Source: Deltaproteobacteria bacterium (lineage in GTDB: Bacteria > Desulfobacterota > Binatia > UBA9968). Taken from it: 10,619 nt of DNA. Position numbers and translations under genes: made by a program. Under the pieces are notes generated by a model. It did no database searches and was not told the DNA's origin. It saw only the letters and a program-made list of their open reading frames with translations. Positions 1-5,876 of this stretch are shown in pieces (position 1 is the first letter of the stretch; every line of letters starts with the position of its first letter). The DNA lies in assembly GCA_005878685.1 (NCBI GenBank), contig VBLN01000301.1:1-10619 (forward strand). The letters are read 5' to 3'.

Positions 1-378
1 GCCGACGCAATGGATGCGGTCGGACAGAGCGTTGTACTCTTTGGCGAAGTGGTCGTTGGCGGCGCGGCAAGCCGCGACGCAAAACTCGGGCTCGCGCAGC
101 TTGGCGATGTTGCCGGAGCCGGTAGGGAAGAGCACCGCCTCCTCGATGTTGTATTCGTCCATAATCTTGAGCCAGGTCTCAACCTGCTGGGCCGGACTCA
201 TGCCCCGGTCATAGCCACGGTAACCAAGGGTATCGAACAGCTCCGTGTCGAAAGGCTGATCGGACGGCCAGAGGCCCGTCTCGCGGCGGTTCCAGGGCGG
301 TTCCAAATATTTGCGGATGTCCATTTGGCGTTCCAACACATGTCCATCGGCGTCTATGACGGGCGGCCAGTCAACCAT
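1..378 (-). CDS. Amidohydrolase-2 family metal-dependent hydrolase, N-terminal 126 residues (runs off the left edge)
   Basis: The reverse strand from the ATG at 376-378 stays open to base 1, giving the first 126 codons of a protein whose C-terminus lies outside the window. It begins MVDWPPVIDADGHVLE. The D-x-H pair (Asp11, His13) just after the first beta strand is the usual metal-binding start of the amidohydrolase-2 (ACMSD-like) TIM-barrel family, whose members hydrolyse or decarboxylate aromatic and ring-cleavage acids. The stretch EYNIEEAVLFPTGSG matches the second strand of that fold. A very strong Shine-Dalgarno (AGGAGGAG, 383-390) sits 4 bases before the ATG. It is the last visible gene of a minus-strand operon, 59 bases after the solute receptor. 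It belongs to the same superfamily as the complete gene at 3499-4686. Substrate cannot be told. Confidence 0.85.
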   Translation of the reverse strand, partial: MVDWPPVIDADGHVLERQMDIRKYLEPPWNRRETGLWPSDQPFDTELFDTLGYRGYDRGMSPAQQVETWLKIMDEYNIEEAVLFPTGSGNIAKLREPEFCVAACRAANDHFAKEYNALSDRIHCVG

Positions 379-437
379 GTTTCTCCTCCTTCAATGAGCT
401 CACTATTGCCTAATAGCTGTTGCTGTTTTAACAGAAT

Positions 438-1463
438 TTACTTGAGAATCTCTTTCAGTCTGGCCACCAGCGCGGAATCGAGCGCGAAGATTTCGCCGAC
501 GCCCCGCTCCAGCTGCGGGCCGTCCAGGGGATTGATCTCCAAACTGGCTTTTTTGGCTTCCGCCAGCAGCTCTTGATCCTTCATAGCTTCCATGAACGCT
601 TTGCGCAAGATCTGCACGCGATCTTTCGGCGTTCCTGGAGGAAGAGCCAAGGGGCGGACCGTCGGACCATGAACCTGGACTACGACGCGGATTAATTTTT
701 TTGCCTCTTCGGTCTTCGCGAAATTGATCGCTAAGGGCACCCGGGCTAACTCCGGATGCGCAGTCAGGGTCTCCTGTAGAACGACGATGAGCGCTCCCGA
801 TTCGAGCTCCTTGCGCCAAGTGGCTCTAAAAGACTGCCATGAATTGCTCAGCCCTTGAATCTCGCCGCTGTTGAAGGCGAGCCGGACGTCCGCGGTTCCC
901 TTGTATCCCGAGACGAGCTGGACCGGCAGACCGATGGTCGCCTTGAGCACATTGGGAAGGTCGTCCGTGCCCGAGCCTGTGGATACCCCACCCAACTTGA
1001 TCGGGGTCTTGGCGGCCATCAATTGCTCCGCGCTGGCAATGCCGCTCGCTTTGGCGATGCCAAGCATGAACTCATCCTGGGCCGGGACTCCAATGTACTC
1101 GAACTTGCGCGCGTCGAACTCGATCCCAGGTTTTTCAAGCAGCTGTTGGAGAAACAGTCCGCCGATAAAATGGCCGATCGTGAGACCGTCGGGCTTGGCA
1201 ACTTTGTAGACATGATTGGCCGAAATCAAACTTCCGGCCCCGGCCATGTTTTCTACCGCAACGGTCGGATTCCCGGGTACATGTTTCGAGAGGTGCCGGG
1301 CGATGACCCGGGCGTAGGTATCGTAGCCGCCTCCGGCGGAAAAGCCGACAATGATTCGGATCGTTTTCCCCTTGTAAAAGGACTCTTGTGAAGAAGCTGC
1401 GCTGACGCTGAAAGCGAGGGTCAAGCCGATGACGATGAGCGCACTGAAAATTTTTCTGCCCAT
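438..1463 (-). CDS. Bug/TctC-type tripartite tricarboxylate transporter substrate-binding protein
   Basis: A 341-residue secreted receptor. Residues 1-~24 form a signal peptide: Met-Gly-Arg-Lys, then a hydrophobic core, then SAAS/SQ near the cleavage site. The mature protein opens with KTIRIIVGFSAGGGYDTYAR (34-52), the Bug-family beta1/ligand-loop signature, followed by VENMAGAGSLISANHVY (70-86) and a later SGYKGTADVRLAFNSGEIQG segment, the family's second ligand loop. Length is normal (about 320-340). Such receptors bind carboxylates or similar small organic anions in the periplasm and hand them to TctA/TctB membrane proteins. No TctA/B gene is visible here, which is common because orphan receptors are greatly expanded in some lineages. 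An AAGGAGA ribosome site (1471-1477) supports the ATG at 1463. It lies between a VOC protein and an amidohydrolase, so the ligand may be the substrate of those enzymes. That link is inference. Confidence 0.92.
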   Translation of the reverse strand: MGRKIFSALIVIGLTLAFSVSAASSQESFYKGKTIRIIVGFSAGGGYDTYARVIARHLSKHVPGNPTVAVENMAGAGSLISANHVYKVAKPDGLTIGHFIGGLFLQQLLEKPGIEFDARKFEYIGVPAQDEFMLGIAKASGIASAEQLMAAKTPIKLGGVSTGSGTDDLPNVLKATIGLPVQLVSGYKGTADVRLAFNSGEIQGLSNSWQSFRATWRKELESGALIVVLQETLTAHPELARVPLAINFAKTEEAKKLIRVVVQVHGPTVRPLALPPGTPKDRVQILRKAFMEAMKDQELLAEAKKASLEINPLDGPQLERGVGEIFALDSALVARLKEILK

Positions 1464-1507
1464 GGTCGTTTCTCCTTATGTGCCAAGGATGCTGAGCTTA
1501 TCCGATC

Positions 1508-1876
1508 TTAAATCGGCCAACCATGCTGCGAGAGATCGATTGGATTGCCGTCGGGATCATGAACCCGGTATTCGGCCTCGCGGTTTGGCGGTCTCTTGTC
1601 GATATCAGTCGCGGCGTTGAGCTCTTTGCATACGTCTCGAAGGCCGGCGACATCCTCGACCTCGAAACCGAAATGGTATAATCCGGGCTTCAACTGCGTC
1701 CCTTCTACCTTCCGCTCAGGCCCGATGGGTATGATGGCCAGGTTGATGTGCCCATCCGACAGGTAGGTTGCGGTGCCTATTCCCTGAACAATCTTCAGTC
1801 CGAACGCCGTGGTATAAAAGTTGACCAGTTTCCCCACGTCTTCTGTAAGAATTGCAAGATGTCGGATGCGTGCCAT
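1508..1876 (-). CDS. VOC (glyoxalase/bleomycin resistance/dioxygenase) superfamily protein
   Basis: A 122-residue single-domain protein with two beta-alpha-beta-beta-beta modules. The first, MARIRHLAILTEDVGKLVNFY, carries His6. The second begins near GLYHFGFEVEDV with His68. Near the C-terminus, HDPDGNPIDLSQHGW matches the usual ending of VOC enzymes, but with Asp114 where Glu is the common metal ligand. His6, His68 and Asp114 are therefore candidate ligands for a divalent metal. Known relatives are glyoxalase I, methylmalonyl-CoA epimerase and extradiol dioxygenases, and sequence alone does not pick among them. A strong AAAGGAGGAG site (1883-1892) fixes the start. It is the first gene of the minus-strand operon, 44 bases before the solute receptor, which favours a role in handling a catabolic intermediate (inference). 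Confidence 0.9.
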   Translation of the reverse strand: MARIRHLAILTEDVGKLVNFYTTAFGLKIVQGIGTATYLSDGHINLAIIPIGPERKVEGTQLKPGLYHFGFEVEDVAGLRDVCKELNAATDIDKRPPNREAEYRVHDPDGNPIDLSQHGWPI

Positions 1877-1915
1877 TTGGTTCTCCTCCTTTGCAATTCA
1901 CTCTCAGCCAGGCGC

Positions 1916-1945
1916 ATCTTACGAAATCTCCAACTCCCGTGACAA
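1916..1945 (-). promoter_or_regulatory. Candidate sigma70 promoter of the VOC-receptor-amidohydrolase operon
   Basis: Read on the minus strand: TTGTCA (plus-strand 1940-1945), 18-base spacer, TAAGAT (plus-strand 1916-1921). This is 5/6 and 4/6 to consensus. Predicted start of transcription is near 1909, about 33 bases before the VOC start codon, leaving room for its strong ribosome site. No operator palindrome was recognised beside it. Confidence 0.4.
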
Positions 1946-1980
1946 GAGGTTCTTTGAGGAGTCGCTCGATCTCCGTTTTC

Positions 1981-2010
1981 TTTTCATTTGTTATTTGATC
2001 TGTGTATAGT
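1981..2010 (+). promoter_or_regulatory. Weak candidate promoter of the MFS transporter gene
   Basis: On the plus strand TTTTCA (1981-1986), an 18-base spacer and TATAGT (2005-2010) lie in the AT-rich divergent gap 1877-2048. The -10 is good (5/6), the -35 fair (4/6). The -10 would place a transcript start about 32 bases before the TTG start codon at 2049. Support is only the match and its position. Confidence 0.25.
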
Positions 2011-2048
2011 CTGTTGCTGCGCTTCATTTTATTTCAGCGGGTTCAATC

Positions 2049-3290
2049 TTGCGCCGGGAAGAATTACGCGTTCTCCTAGTCGTTTGCCTCGGAACCTTTT
2101 TCCACATTCAGAGTGTCGGCAGCATCAGCGTATCGCTCTCGGCGATCCAAAAAGAATTTGACACCACGTTGGCGGCCGTCCAATGGATCGGCTTGATGGG
2201 AGCGATCATGCTCTCCAGCCTCTCGCTTGGCTTTGGCCGGGCGGGCGACCTCGTCGGACGAAAGGCGATTTTCAAAATAGGACTCACTCTGTACGCGGCG
2301 GGCGCGGGTCTAGCGGCGGTCTCCGGAACGTTTCCGCAATTGCTCGCGTTCCGCTGCCTCATGGCGCTCGGCTTGGCCATGGCAGCACCTCTGGCCGGGG
2401 CTATCATCGCCTCCGTCCACAGCCATGAGAGCAGAGGACGGGCTCTGGGTTTGTTGGCTGCCTCCATCGCGTTGGGCAGGACGACTGGACCGACGATCGG
2501 CGGGCTCATTCTTCAACTTTGGGGATGGAGAGCGGTGTTTATTGCCAATTGCCTTTTTGGGATGGCGACCTGTCTGACTTTGTTTTTGATCCTTAAAGGC
2601 AAGGAAGAACGCCGTAAAGTTTCGTTTGATTATTTGGGTGCCTTTTCCTTGGTCGTCGGCTTTCCTTCAGTTCTCATCGCGCTGACTCTCGGGACGCGCG
2701 CGGGCTGGGATGCCCCGGAGATTATGCTCTGGCTTAGCTTGGCTGCGGCGGGCATCATCGGTTTCGTATGGCGAGAGTTGCATGCGGAAACGCCCCTGAT
2801 GAACCTCCTCTATTTCAGGAGTATTCCCCTTGTAAGAGCCATGTTGTCGTTGGTGCTTGCGACGCTGGCGTTCTACCCGGTCTCTATCTTCGGCCCTCTT
2901 TACCTGCTCAACGTCATTCGGGTTTCCCCGCTTTCGGCCGGCCTCGCCATGGCGACACTTCCTCTCTGCACCACGTTGCTCTCGCCGTTAAGCGGCAGGC
3001 TGGCGGATCGGTTAAATCCCCGGTGGGTGGCGATACTCGGTCTGTGCATCATTCTTTTGGGCGTGTTCTTCTATGCGAAACTCGGCGAGGGCTCGAGTCT
3101 CGTTTGGATCGTTACCGTTCTCTCTATTTTGGGGGCTGGCATCGGCCTCTTCGTCCCCGCAAATGAAAAGGCCGCCTTTTCCACGGTTCCGAGCCGAGAT
3201 TACGGAATGCTTTCCGCCATACTGACCGCGTTTGGCACGGGTTCCGGCGCGTTAGGCACGACTGTAGCGGTAGCGCCGGATGAGCGGTGA
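2049..3290 (+). CDS. DHA2-type major facilitator superfamily transporter, C-terminus lost by frameshift
   Basis: A 413-residue polytopic membrane protein of the drug:H+ antiporter-2 (EmrB/QacA-like) type. Motif A appears as GRAGDLVGRKAIF (63-75) after TM2. Motif C appears as the GPTIGG run (147-152), followed by LWGWRAVFIAN (157-167). A second motif-A-like loop, SGRLADRLNPRW (315-326), lies in the C-terminal half, with around a dozen or more hydrophobic helices in all. Family members export drugs or metabolites by proton antiport. The chosen start is TTG 2049; an in-frame TAG at 2007-2009 excludes much earlier starts, and the ribosome site is weak. The frame ends at an unexpected TGA (3288-3290) just inside what should be the loop before the last helix. 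The missing helix is encoded in the next frame (see 3274-3390). It diverges from the VOC/receptor operon and precedes an amidohydrolase, so it may export a related compound. The substrate is unknown. Confidence 0.85.
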   Translation: MRREELRVLLVVCLGTFFHIQSVGSISVSLSAIQKEFDTTLAAVQWIGLMGAIMLSSLSLGFGRAGDLVGRKAIFKIGLTLYAAGAGLAAVSGTFPQLLAFRCLMALGLAMAAPLAGAIIASVHSHESRGRALGLLAASIALGRTTGPTIGGLILQLWGWRAVFIANCLFGMATCLTLFLILKGKEERRKVSFDYLGAFSLVVGFPSVLIALTLGTRAGWDAPEIMLWLSLAAAGIIGFVWRELHAETPLMNLLYFRSIPLVRAMLSLVLATLAFYPVSIFGPLYLLNVIRVSPLSAGLAMATLPLCTTLLSPLSGRLADRLNPRWVAILGLCIILLGVFFYAKLGEGSSLVWIVTVLSILGAGIGLFVPANEKAAFSTVPSRDYGMLSAILTAFGTGSGALGTTVAVAPDER

Positions 3291-3390
3291 TGCCGGGGGA
3301 TTCGCGTATGACCAGCAATTTGCCTTCTCTTCACTTCTGCCGCTGGCCGCTCTAGCCGTCGTTGTCGCCATGGTGGGGAAACGCGAGTAA
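3274..3390 (+). pseudogene. Out-of-frame C-terminal helix of the MFS transporter
   Basis: In the frame one base later than the transporter, 3274-3390 encodes 38 residues ending at TAA 3388-3390. They include GGFAYDQQFAFSSLLPL followed by a hydrophobic run AALAVVVAMVG and a basic end KRE. This is what the last transmembrane helix and tail of a DHA2 transporter look like. In this frame a TAG at 3271-3273 blocks upstream reading, and in the transporter's frame a TGA at 3288-3290 blocks downstream reading. The shift must therefore fall within about 3274-3290. That stretch has no homopolymer longer than two bases, so a simple slippage read error is not the obvious cause. A 1-base gain or 2-base loss would explain it. 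Confidence 0.75.
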
Positions 3391-3498
3391 GCGGTTTGAG
3401 TGCTTCGCCGGCCGTATGAGAGGACAAGTACCGCTCTTAAGTCTTGCGCTGCAACAGCGGCCTAAGTTAAGAAGTGACTGACACGGCAGCATAGAGCA

Positions 3499-4686
3499 AT
3501 GGCAGTGAAATATCGTTACGTGTCAGGTGACTCTCACCTGGAAATCGATTCCAAGCATTGGACAGGCCGCGTTCCCGCCCAATATCGCGAGCAGGCGCCG
3601 CGGCTTATCCACCTGCCGGATGGAACCGACGCGTGGGCGATCAACAACAAGGTGGCTCGACCCGCGGCCGCCGCCGACCTCTACGGTGGCAAGGGCCGCG
3701 ATCATTACGTCCCCTTCGGCGCTAGGTACGAAGGAACGCCGGGGACGGGCAGCTCCGAGCAGCGGCTCCGCGAGCAGGATCGAGACGGCATCGACGCCGA
3801 GGTGCTGTTTCCGTCGCAGCAGGGAGGCCCCAAGCTTTGGCGTCGCATCCCGGACGACGCCGCGTACAAGACGGTCGTTCGCGCCTACAACGATTGGCTC
3901 GCGGAGGAGTACTGCGCTGTAAACCCGGACCGTCTTATCGGCGTAGGGATCTTGCCATTGACGCATGAGGTAGCGGACACCACCCAAGAGGCGGAGCACT
4001 GCGCTAAAATCGGTCTCAAGACCGTTCTTCTCCTGGGATTTCCAAGTGGCAAACCCTACCCTTCGGACGAAGACAATCGTTTCTGGGCGGCAGCGCTCGA
4101 CTTGAATATGCCGGTAAGCGTTCATGTCGACCTCGACCGCTCGGGAGAACGGGCTGGTCCTCTTTTCAAGTTCCCGTTGGAGCCCAAAGGCATCATAGAA
4201 AAGATCGATACCGGGCTGGTCGACCAGGTGGCGCGCTACGGCCCGTCGCGGGGAAGCGGCTCCGTCGCGGCGGCCCAGTGGATCCTATCGGGACTCTTTG
4301 ACCGCTTTCCGAAGCTCCGGATTTTCTTCGCCGAAAACCAAATCGGCTGGATTCCTTTCTTCCTGCAGGGGGCGGACGTGCGCTATGACCGCCATTACCG
4401 GTGGGCCGAGCGCCTTCTGGGATTCAAGCCTCTGAGCCGCCCTCCAAGCGAATACATCCGCGAGCATTGCTTCTGGGGCTTTCAATTCGATCGGATCGGG
4501 GTCGAGCTGCGCCACAAAATCAACGTGGATCGCCTCATCTGGGGCTCCGATTTTCCGCACCAGGAATCCGACTGGCCTGATTCCATAGGCGTTATTGAAA
4601 AAAATTTCGCCGGCGTGCCGGCGGACGAGAAGCACAAGATGGTGTGCGGCAACGCGGTCGATTTCCTCCGCCTGGCACAAACCTAG
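3499..4686 (+). CDS. Amidohydrolase-2 family metal-dependent hydrolase (ACMSD-like)
   Basis: A complete 395-residue TIM-barrel enzyme of the amidohydrolase-2 family. It starts MAVKYRYVSGDSHLEID, with the metal-binding Asp11-Ser-His13. Further expected ligands are His209 in MPVSVHVDLD, a conserved Glu279 in FFAENQIGWIP, and Asp351 with His354 in IWGSDFPHQESDWP. Length and spacing are normal for the family, which includes aminocarboxymuconate-semialdehyde decarboxylase and other non-oxidative decarboxylases/hydrolases of aromatic-derived acids. It is cytoplasmic, with no signal peptide. The ATG at 3499 is preferred because conserved sequence begins at once; the ribosome site is poor (only AGAGC nearby), and GTG 3505 is the alternative. 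The gap 3391-3498 before it shows no clear promoter. It is in the same direction as the MFS gene. The stop codon lies inside an 11-base tandem duplication. Exact substrate unknown. Confidence 0.92.
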   Translation: MAVKYRYVSGDSHLEIDSKHWTGRVPAQYREQAPRLIHLPDGTDAWAINNKVARPAAAADLYGGKGRDHYVPFGARYEGTPGTGSSEQRLREQDRDGIDAEVLFPSQQGGPKLWRRIPDDAAYKTVVRAYNDWLAEEYCAVNPDRLIGVGILPLTHEVADTTQEAEHCAKIGLKTVLLLGFPSGKPYPSDEDNRFWAAALDLNMPVSVHVDLDRSGERAGPLFKFPLEPKGIIEKIDTGLVDQVARYGPSRGSGSVAAAQWILSGLFDRFPKLRIFFAENQIGWIPFFLQGADVRYDRHYRWAERLLGFKPLSRPPSEYIREHCFWGFQFDRIGVELRHKINVDRLIWGSDFPHQESDWPDSIGVIEKNFAGVPADEKHKMVCGNAVDFLRLAQT

Positions 4687-4703
4687 TAATTTCCTAGTAA
4701 TTT
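4682..4703 (+). repeat. 11-base perfect tandem duplication spanning the amidohydrolase stop
   Basis: CCTAGTAATTT occurs twice head to tail (4682-4692 and 4693-4703). The first copy contains the TAG stop codon of the amidohydrolase (4684-4686), so the duplication just copied the end of the gene. It looks like replication slippage or the footprint of a small insertion event at the edge of the repeat-like sequence that follows. Confidence 0.85.
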
Positions 4704-4704
4704 C

Positions 4705-4735
4705 GGAATTTCCGGGGACAGTATACTTAATTTCC
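4705..4735. repeat. Probable mobile-repeat remnant (Y1/RAYT-associated intergenic motif)
   Basis: The stretch holds two small dyads: GGAA-T-TTCC (4705-4713), and AGTATACT (4720-4727) within GGGGACAGTATACTTAATT. The latter resembles the short intergenic sequences I remember flanking IS200-like/REP-associated tyrosine transposase genes in Desulfobacterota and relatives. That recollection is not a database match. No transposase gene is present here, so at most this is a solitary end or non-autonomous copy. The rest of the gap to 4886 has no recognisable gene. Its TATACT also looks like a -10 box, but there is no fitting -35. Confidence 0.35.
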
Positions 4736-4850
4736 TTTTTTACCCCCCTTCTTGCGTCCGGCAATGTAAGAACTGCAATAGGCTATGGAATAACTTCAAA
4801 AGTTCAAACCGTTCTGAAAATTCAAGTCATTGAAAGCCGGCTTTAGGATC

Positions 4851-4867
4851 GAGACCTTTGATCAGCC
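4851..4867 (+). repeat. Direct repeat, left copy, upstream of the SDR gene
   Basis: GAGACCTTTGATCAGCC. The same sequence recurs at 5766-5784 with two extra bases (CT) inside, in the same orientation. It lies immediately before the ribosome site of the SDR gene. The two copies bracket a ~0.93 kb block containing only the broken SDR gene and a hairpin repeat. Confidence 0.7.
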
Positions 4868-4886
4868 GTAAAGAAAGGAGACTGCC

Positions 4887-5465
4887 GTGAACAAAATAGA
4901 TCTCTCTCGCTTTTCCTTGGAAGGCCGGACCGCCATCATAACCGGCGGTAGTGGTGGCATCGGAAGGGCTTGTGCCTCTGCGTTTGCAAAGGCTGGCGCC
5001 AACGTTGTCATTGCGTCCCTTCCGCCGGATTCGATCCCGCCTGTGGTACAGGAAGTAGAAGCGCTAGGGGTGGAGGGCCTCGGATTGGCGACCGACGTTT
5101 CAAATGCCGAGCAGGTAAAGTCCATGGCGGACCAAACGCTTTCAAAGTTTGGCCGTGTGGATGTCCTGGTCAACGTGGCCGGAGGTTCTTATAGCCGAAA
5201 CCCCTATGTGCCCTCATTCAAACGCGCACCTTTGCTCGACCTGGCTCCGGAAGACTTCATGAGGGTCTATGAAATCAACACCAAGAGCGCTTTTCTCTGT
5301 GCCAAGGCCGTAGTCCCGGCGATGAAGGCTTACGGGAAAGGAAGCATCATCAACATCGGATCGATCTCTGGGCGTGGAACCAAGAAGGAAAGAGCGGACA
5401 TGGCCGCCTATGGTTCTGCCAAGGCTGCCGTGATGAACCTAACCCTTCACATGGCGCACCAGTGA
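4887..5465 (+). CDS. SDR-family NAD(P)-dependent oxidoreductase, cut short by an in-frame TGA
   Basis: A Rossmann-fold short-chain dehydrogenase, 192 residues as far as it can be read. The cofactor motif is TGGSGGIG (19-26), followed by an acidic-helix-cap region ATDVSN, the NVAG variant of NNAG (96-99), Asn131, GSIINIGSISG with the catalytic Ser, and Tyr175-x-x-x-Lys179 in AYGSAKAA. The start is GTG 4887, with AAAGGAG at 4874-4880, 6 bases upstream. A TGA at 5463-5465 then interrupts the protein at the end of helix alpha-F. The same frame continues with recognisable SDR sequence to 5633, so this is a nonsense-interrupted gene, not a natural end. Relatives at this point often have Trp-Gly (TGG GGx), one transition from TGA. 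The remaining part has the active-site residues but lacks the substrate loop and last strand, so activity is unlikely. Confidence 0.85.
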   Translation: MNKIDLSRFSLEGRTAIITGGSGGIGRACASAFAKAGANVVIASLPPDSIPPVVQEVEALGVEGLGLATDVSNAEQVKSMADQTLSKFGRVDVLVNVAGGSYSRNPYVPSFKRAPLLDLAPEDFMRVYEINTKSAFLCAKAVVPAMKAYGKGSIINIGSISGRGTKKERADMAAYGSAKAAVMNLTLHMAHQ

Positions 5466-5633
5466 GAGCCGGAAGTACGGGTCAACTGCATCGCTCCAGG
5501 CATTATCGACAAAAGGATCGCGCTCGGACGGGCCGGCAGGCCCGATGAAGTAGCCAGCGTGGCGCTATTTCTGGCTTCGGACGCATCCGGCTTTGTTAGC
5601 GGAGCCATTATTGACGTAACCGGGGGGGAATGA
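5466..5633 (+). pseudogene. C-terminal remnant of the SDR gene, in frame after the TGA
   Basis: In the same frame as the SDR gene the DNA reads [15 protein letters not shown], then [20 protein letters not shown] and [19 protein letters not shown], ending at TGA 5631-5633. This is the standard SDR C-terminus: the I/V-R-V-N-x-I-x-P-G strand, the GR-x-G-x-P-x-E-V-A helix and the final D-V-x-GG. The 20-odd residues that normally lie between PGII-D and R-x-A/G, the substrate-binding flap, are absent apart from a single Lys. The gene thus shows two lesions, a nonsense codon and a probable in-frame deletion, which favours a real pseudogene over a read error. The whole relic spans 4887-5633, 249 codons including both stops. 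Confidence 0.8.
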
Positions 5634-5650
5634 AAATCAGGCTGTTGAAA

Positions 5651-5750
5651 CTCCGTGCTTGTGATCGTGGCTCGTGCTCGGGCTGAAAAGAACACGAACA
5701 CGGACACGAAACTACGGAGGGCGGCTTCGAAGTTACACGAACACGAAATT
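5651..5750. repeat. Imperfect hairpin repeat made of CACGAA/TTCGTG-like units
   Basis: CTCCGT at 5651-5656 pairs exactly with ACGGAG at 5714-5719. Between them, a GTG-rich arm (TCGTGGCTCGTGCTCG, 5665-5680) pairs loosely with an ACACG-rich arm (AACACG twice then GACACG, 5691-5708). A further ACACGAACACGAAA follows at 5735-5748. The layout is an imperfect stem-loop with short direct repeats, resembling dispersed intergenic repeats of the CACGAA type. A related but larger element lies at 10046-10222. It sits between the SDR relic and the cyclase promoter. The rest of 5634-5822 shows no gene. Confidence 0.6.
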
Positions 5751-5765
5751 GCGCGCCTTTTATCT

Positions 5766-5784
5766 GAGACCTCTTTGATCAGCC
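5766..5784 (+). repeat. Direct repeat, right copy, downstream of the SDR relic
   Basis: GAGACCTCTTTGATCAGCC matches 4851-4867 in all 17 positions after a 2-base (CT) insertion, including 12 contiguous bases (CTTTGATCAGCC). With the left copy it brackets the SDR relic and the hairpin repeat, like the footprint of an inserted or duplicated block. Confidence 0.7.
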
Positions 5785-5822
5785 TGTTATTTTTAGTGGT
5801 AGCCACGGCTTAAAACAATTTC

Positions 5823-5851
5823 TTGGACTTTTCCTGGCGGCTCAGTATACT
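5823..5851 (+). promoter_or_regulatory. Near-consensus sigma70 promoter of the receiver-cyclase gene
   Basis: TTGGAC (5823-5828), an exactly 17-base spacer and TATACT (5846-5851) match the sigma70 consensus at 5/6 and 5/6. Transcription would start near 5858, about 19 bases before the ATG at 5877, with CGGAGG (5869-5874) as the ribosome site in between. The -35 box contains the TTG at 5823 that could otherwise be taken as an upstream start codon, so the match also argues for the later start. Confidence 0.65.
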
Positions 5852-5876
5852 GCCCGCAGGCAATTATTCGGAGGCC

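Noticed and set aside
423..434. CTGTTTTAACAG palindrome between the receptor and amidohydrolase genes as a terminator
   Set aside because: The stem is only 5 AT-rich pairs with no U-tract on the minus strand, and the following gene has a strong ribosome site, consistent with an uninterrupted operon.
403..1391. Several 100-180 codon frames overlapping the solute receptor gene in other frames
   Set aside because: They are shadows of a gene with an intact signal peptide, family motifs and a ribosome site.
4720..4727. AGTATACT as the -10 box of an SDR promoter
   Set aside because: It is ~160 bases before the gene with no matching -35, and is better explained as part of a repeat-like motif.
5463..5465. 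The SDR TGA as selenocysteine or reassigned tryptophan
   Set aside because: TGA ends other genes here normally (for example the phosphodiesterase), SDRs have no selenocysteine at this position, and the gene also lacks its substrate loop. A nonsense mutation is simpler.
5691..5750. The ACACG-unit repeats as a small CRISPR array
   Set aside because: Units are 6 bases, contiguous, imperfect and part of a hairpin. There are no constant-length spacers and no cas genes.
5823..5876. TTG at 5823 as the cyclase start, adding 18 residues
   Set aside because: The TTG is part of a near-consensus -35 box, there is no ribosome site before it, and the receiver domain begins right after the ATG at 5877.
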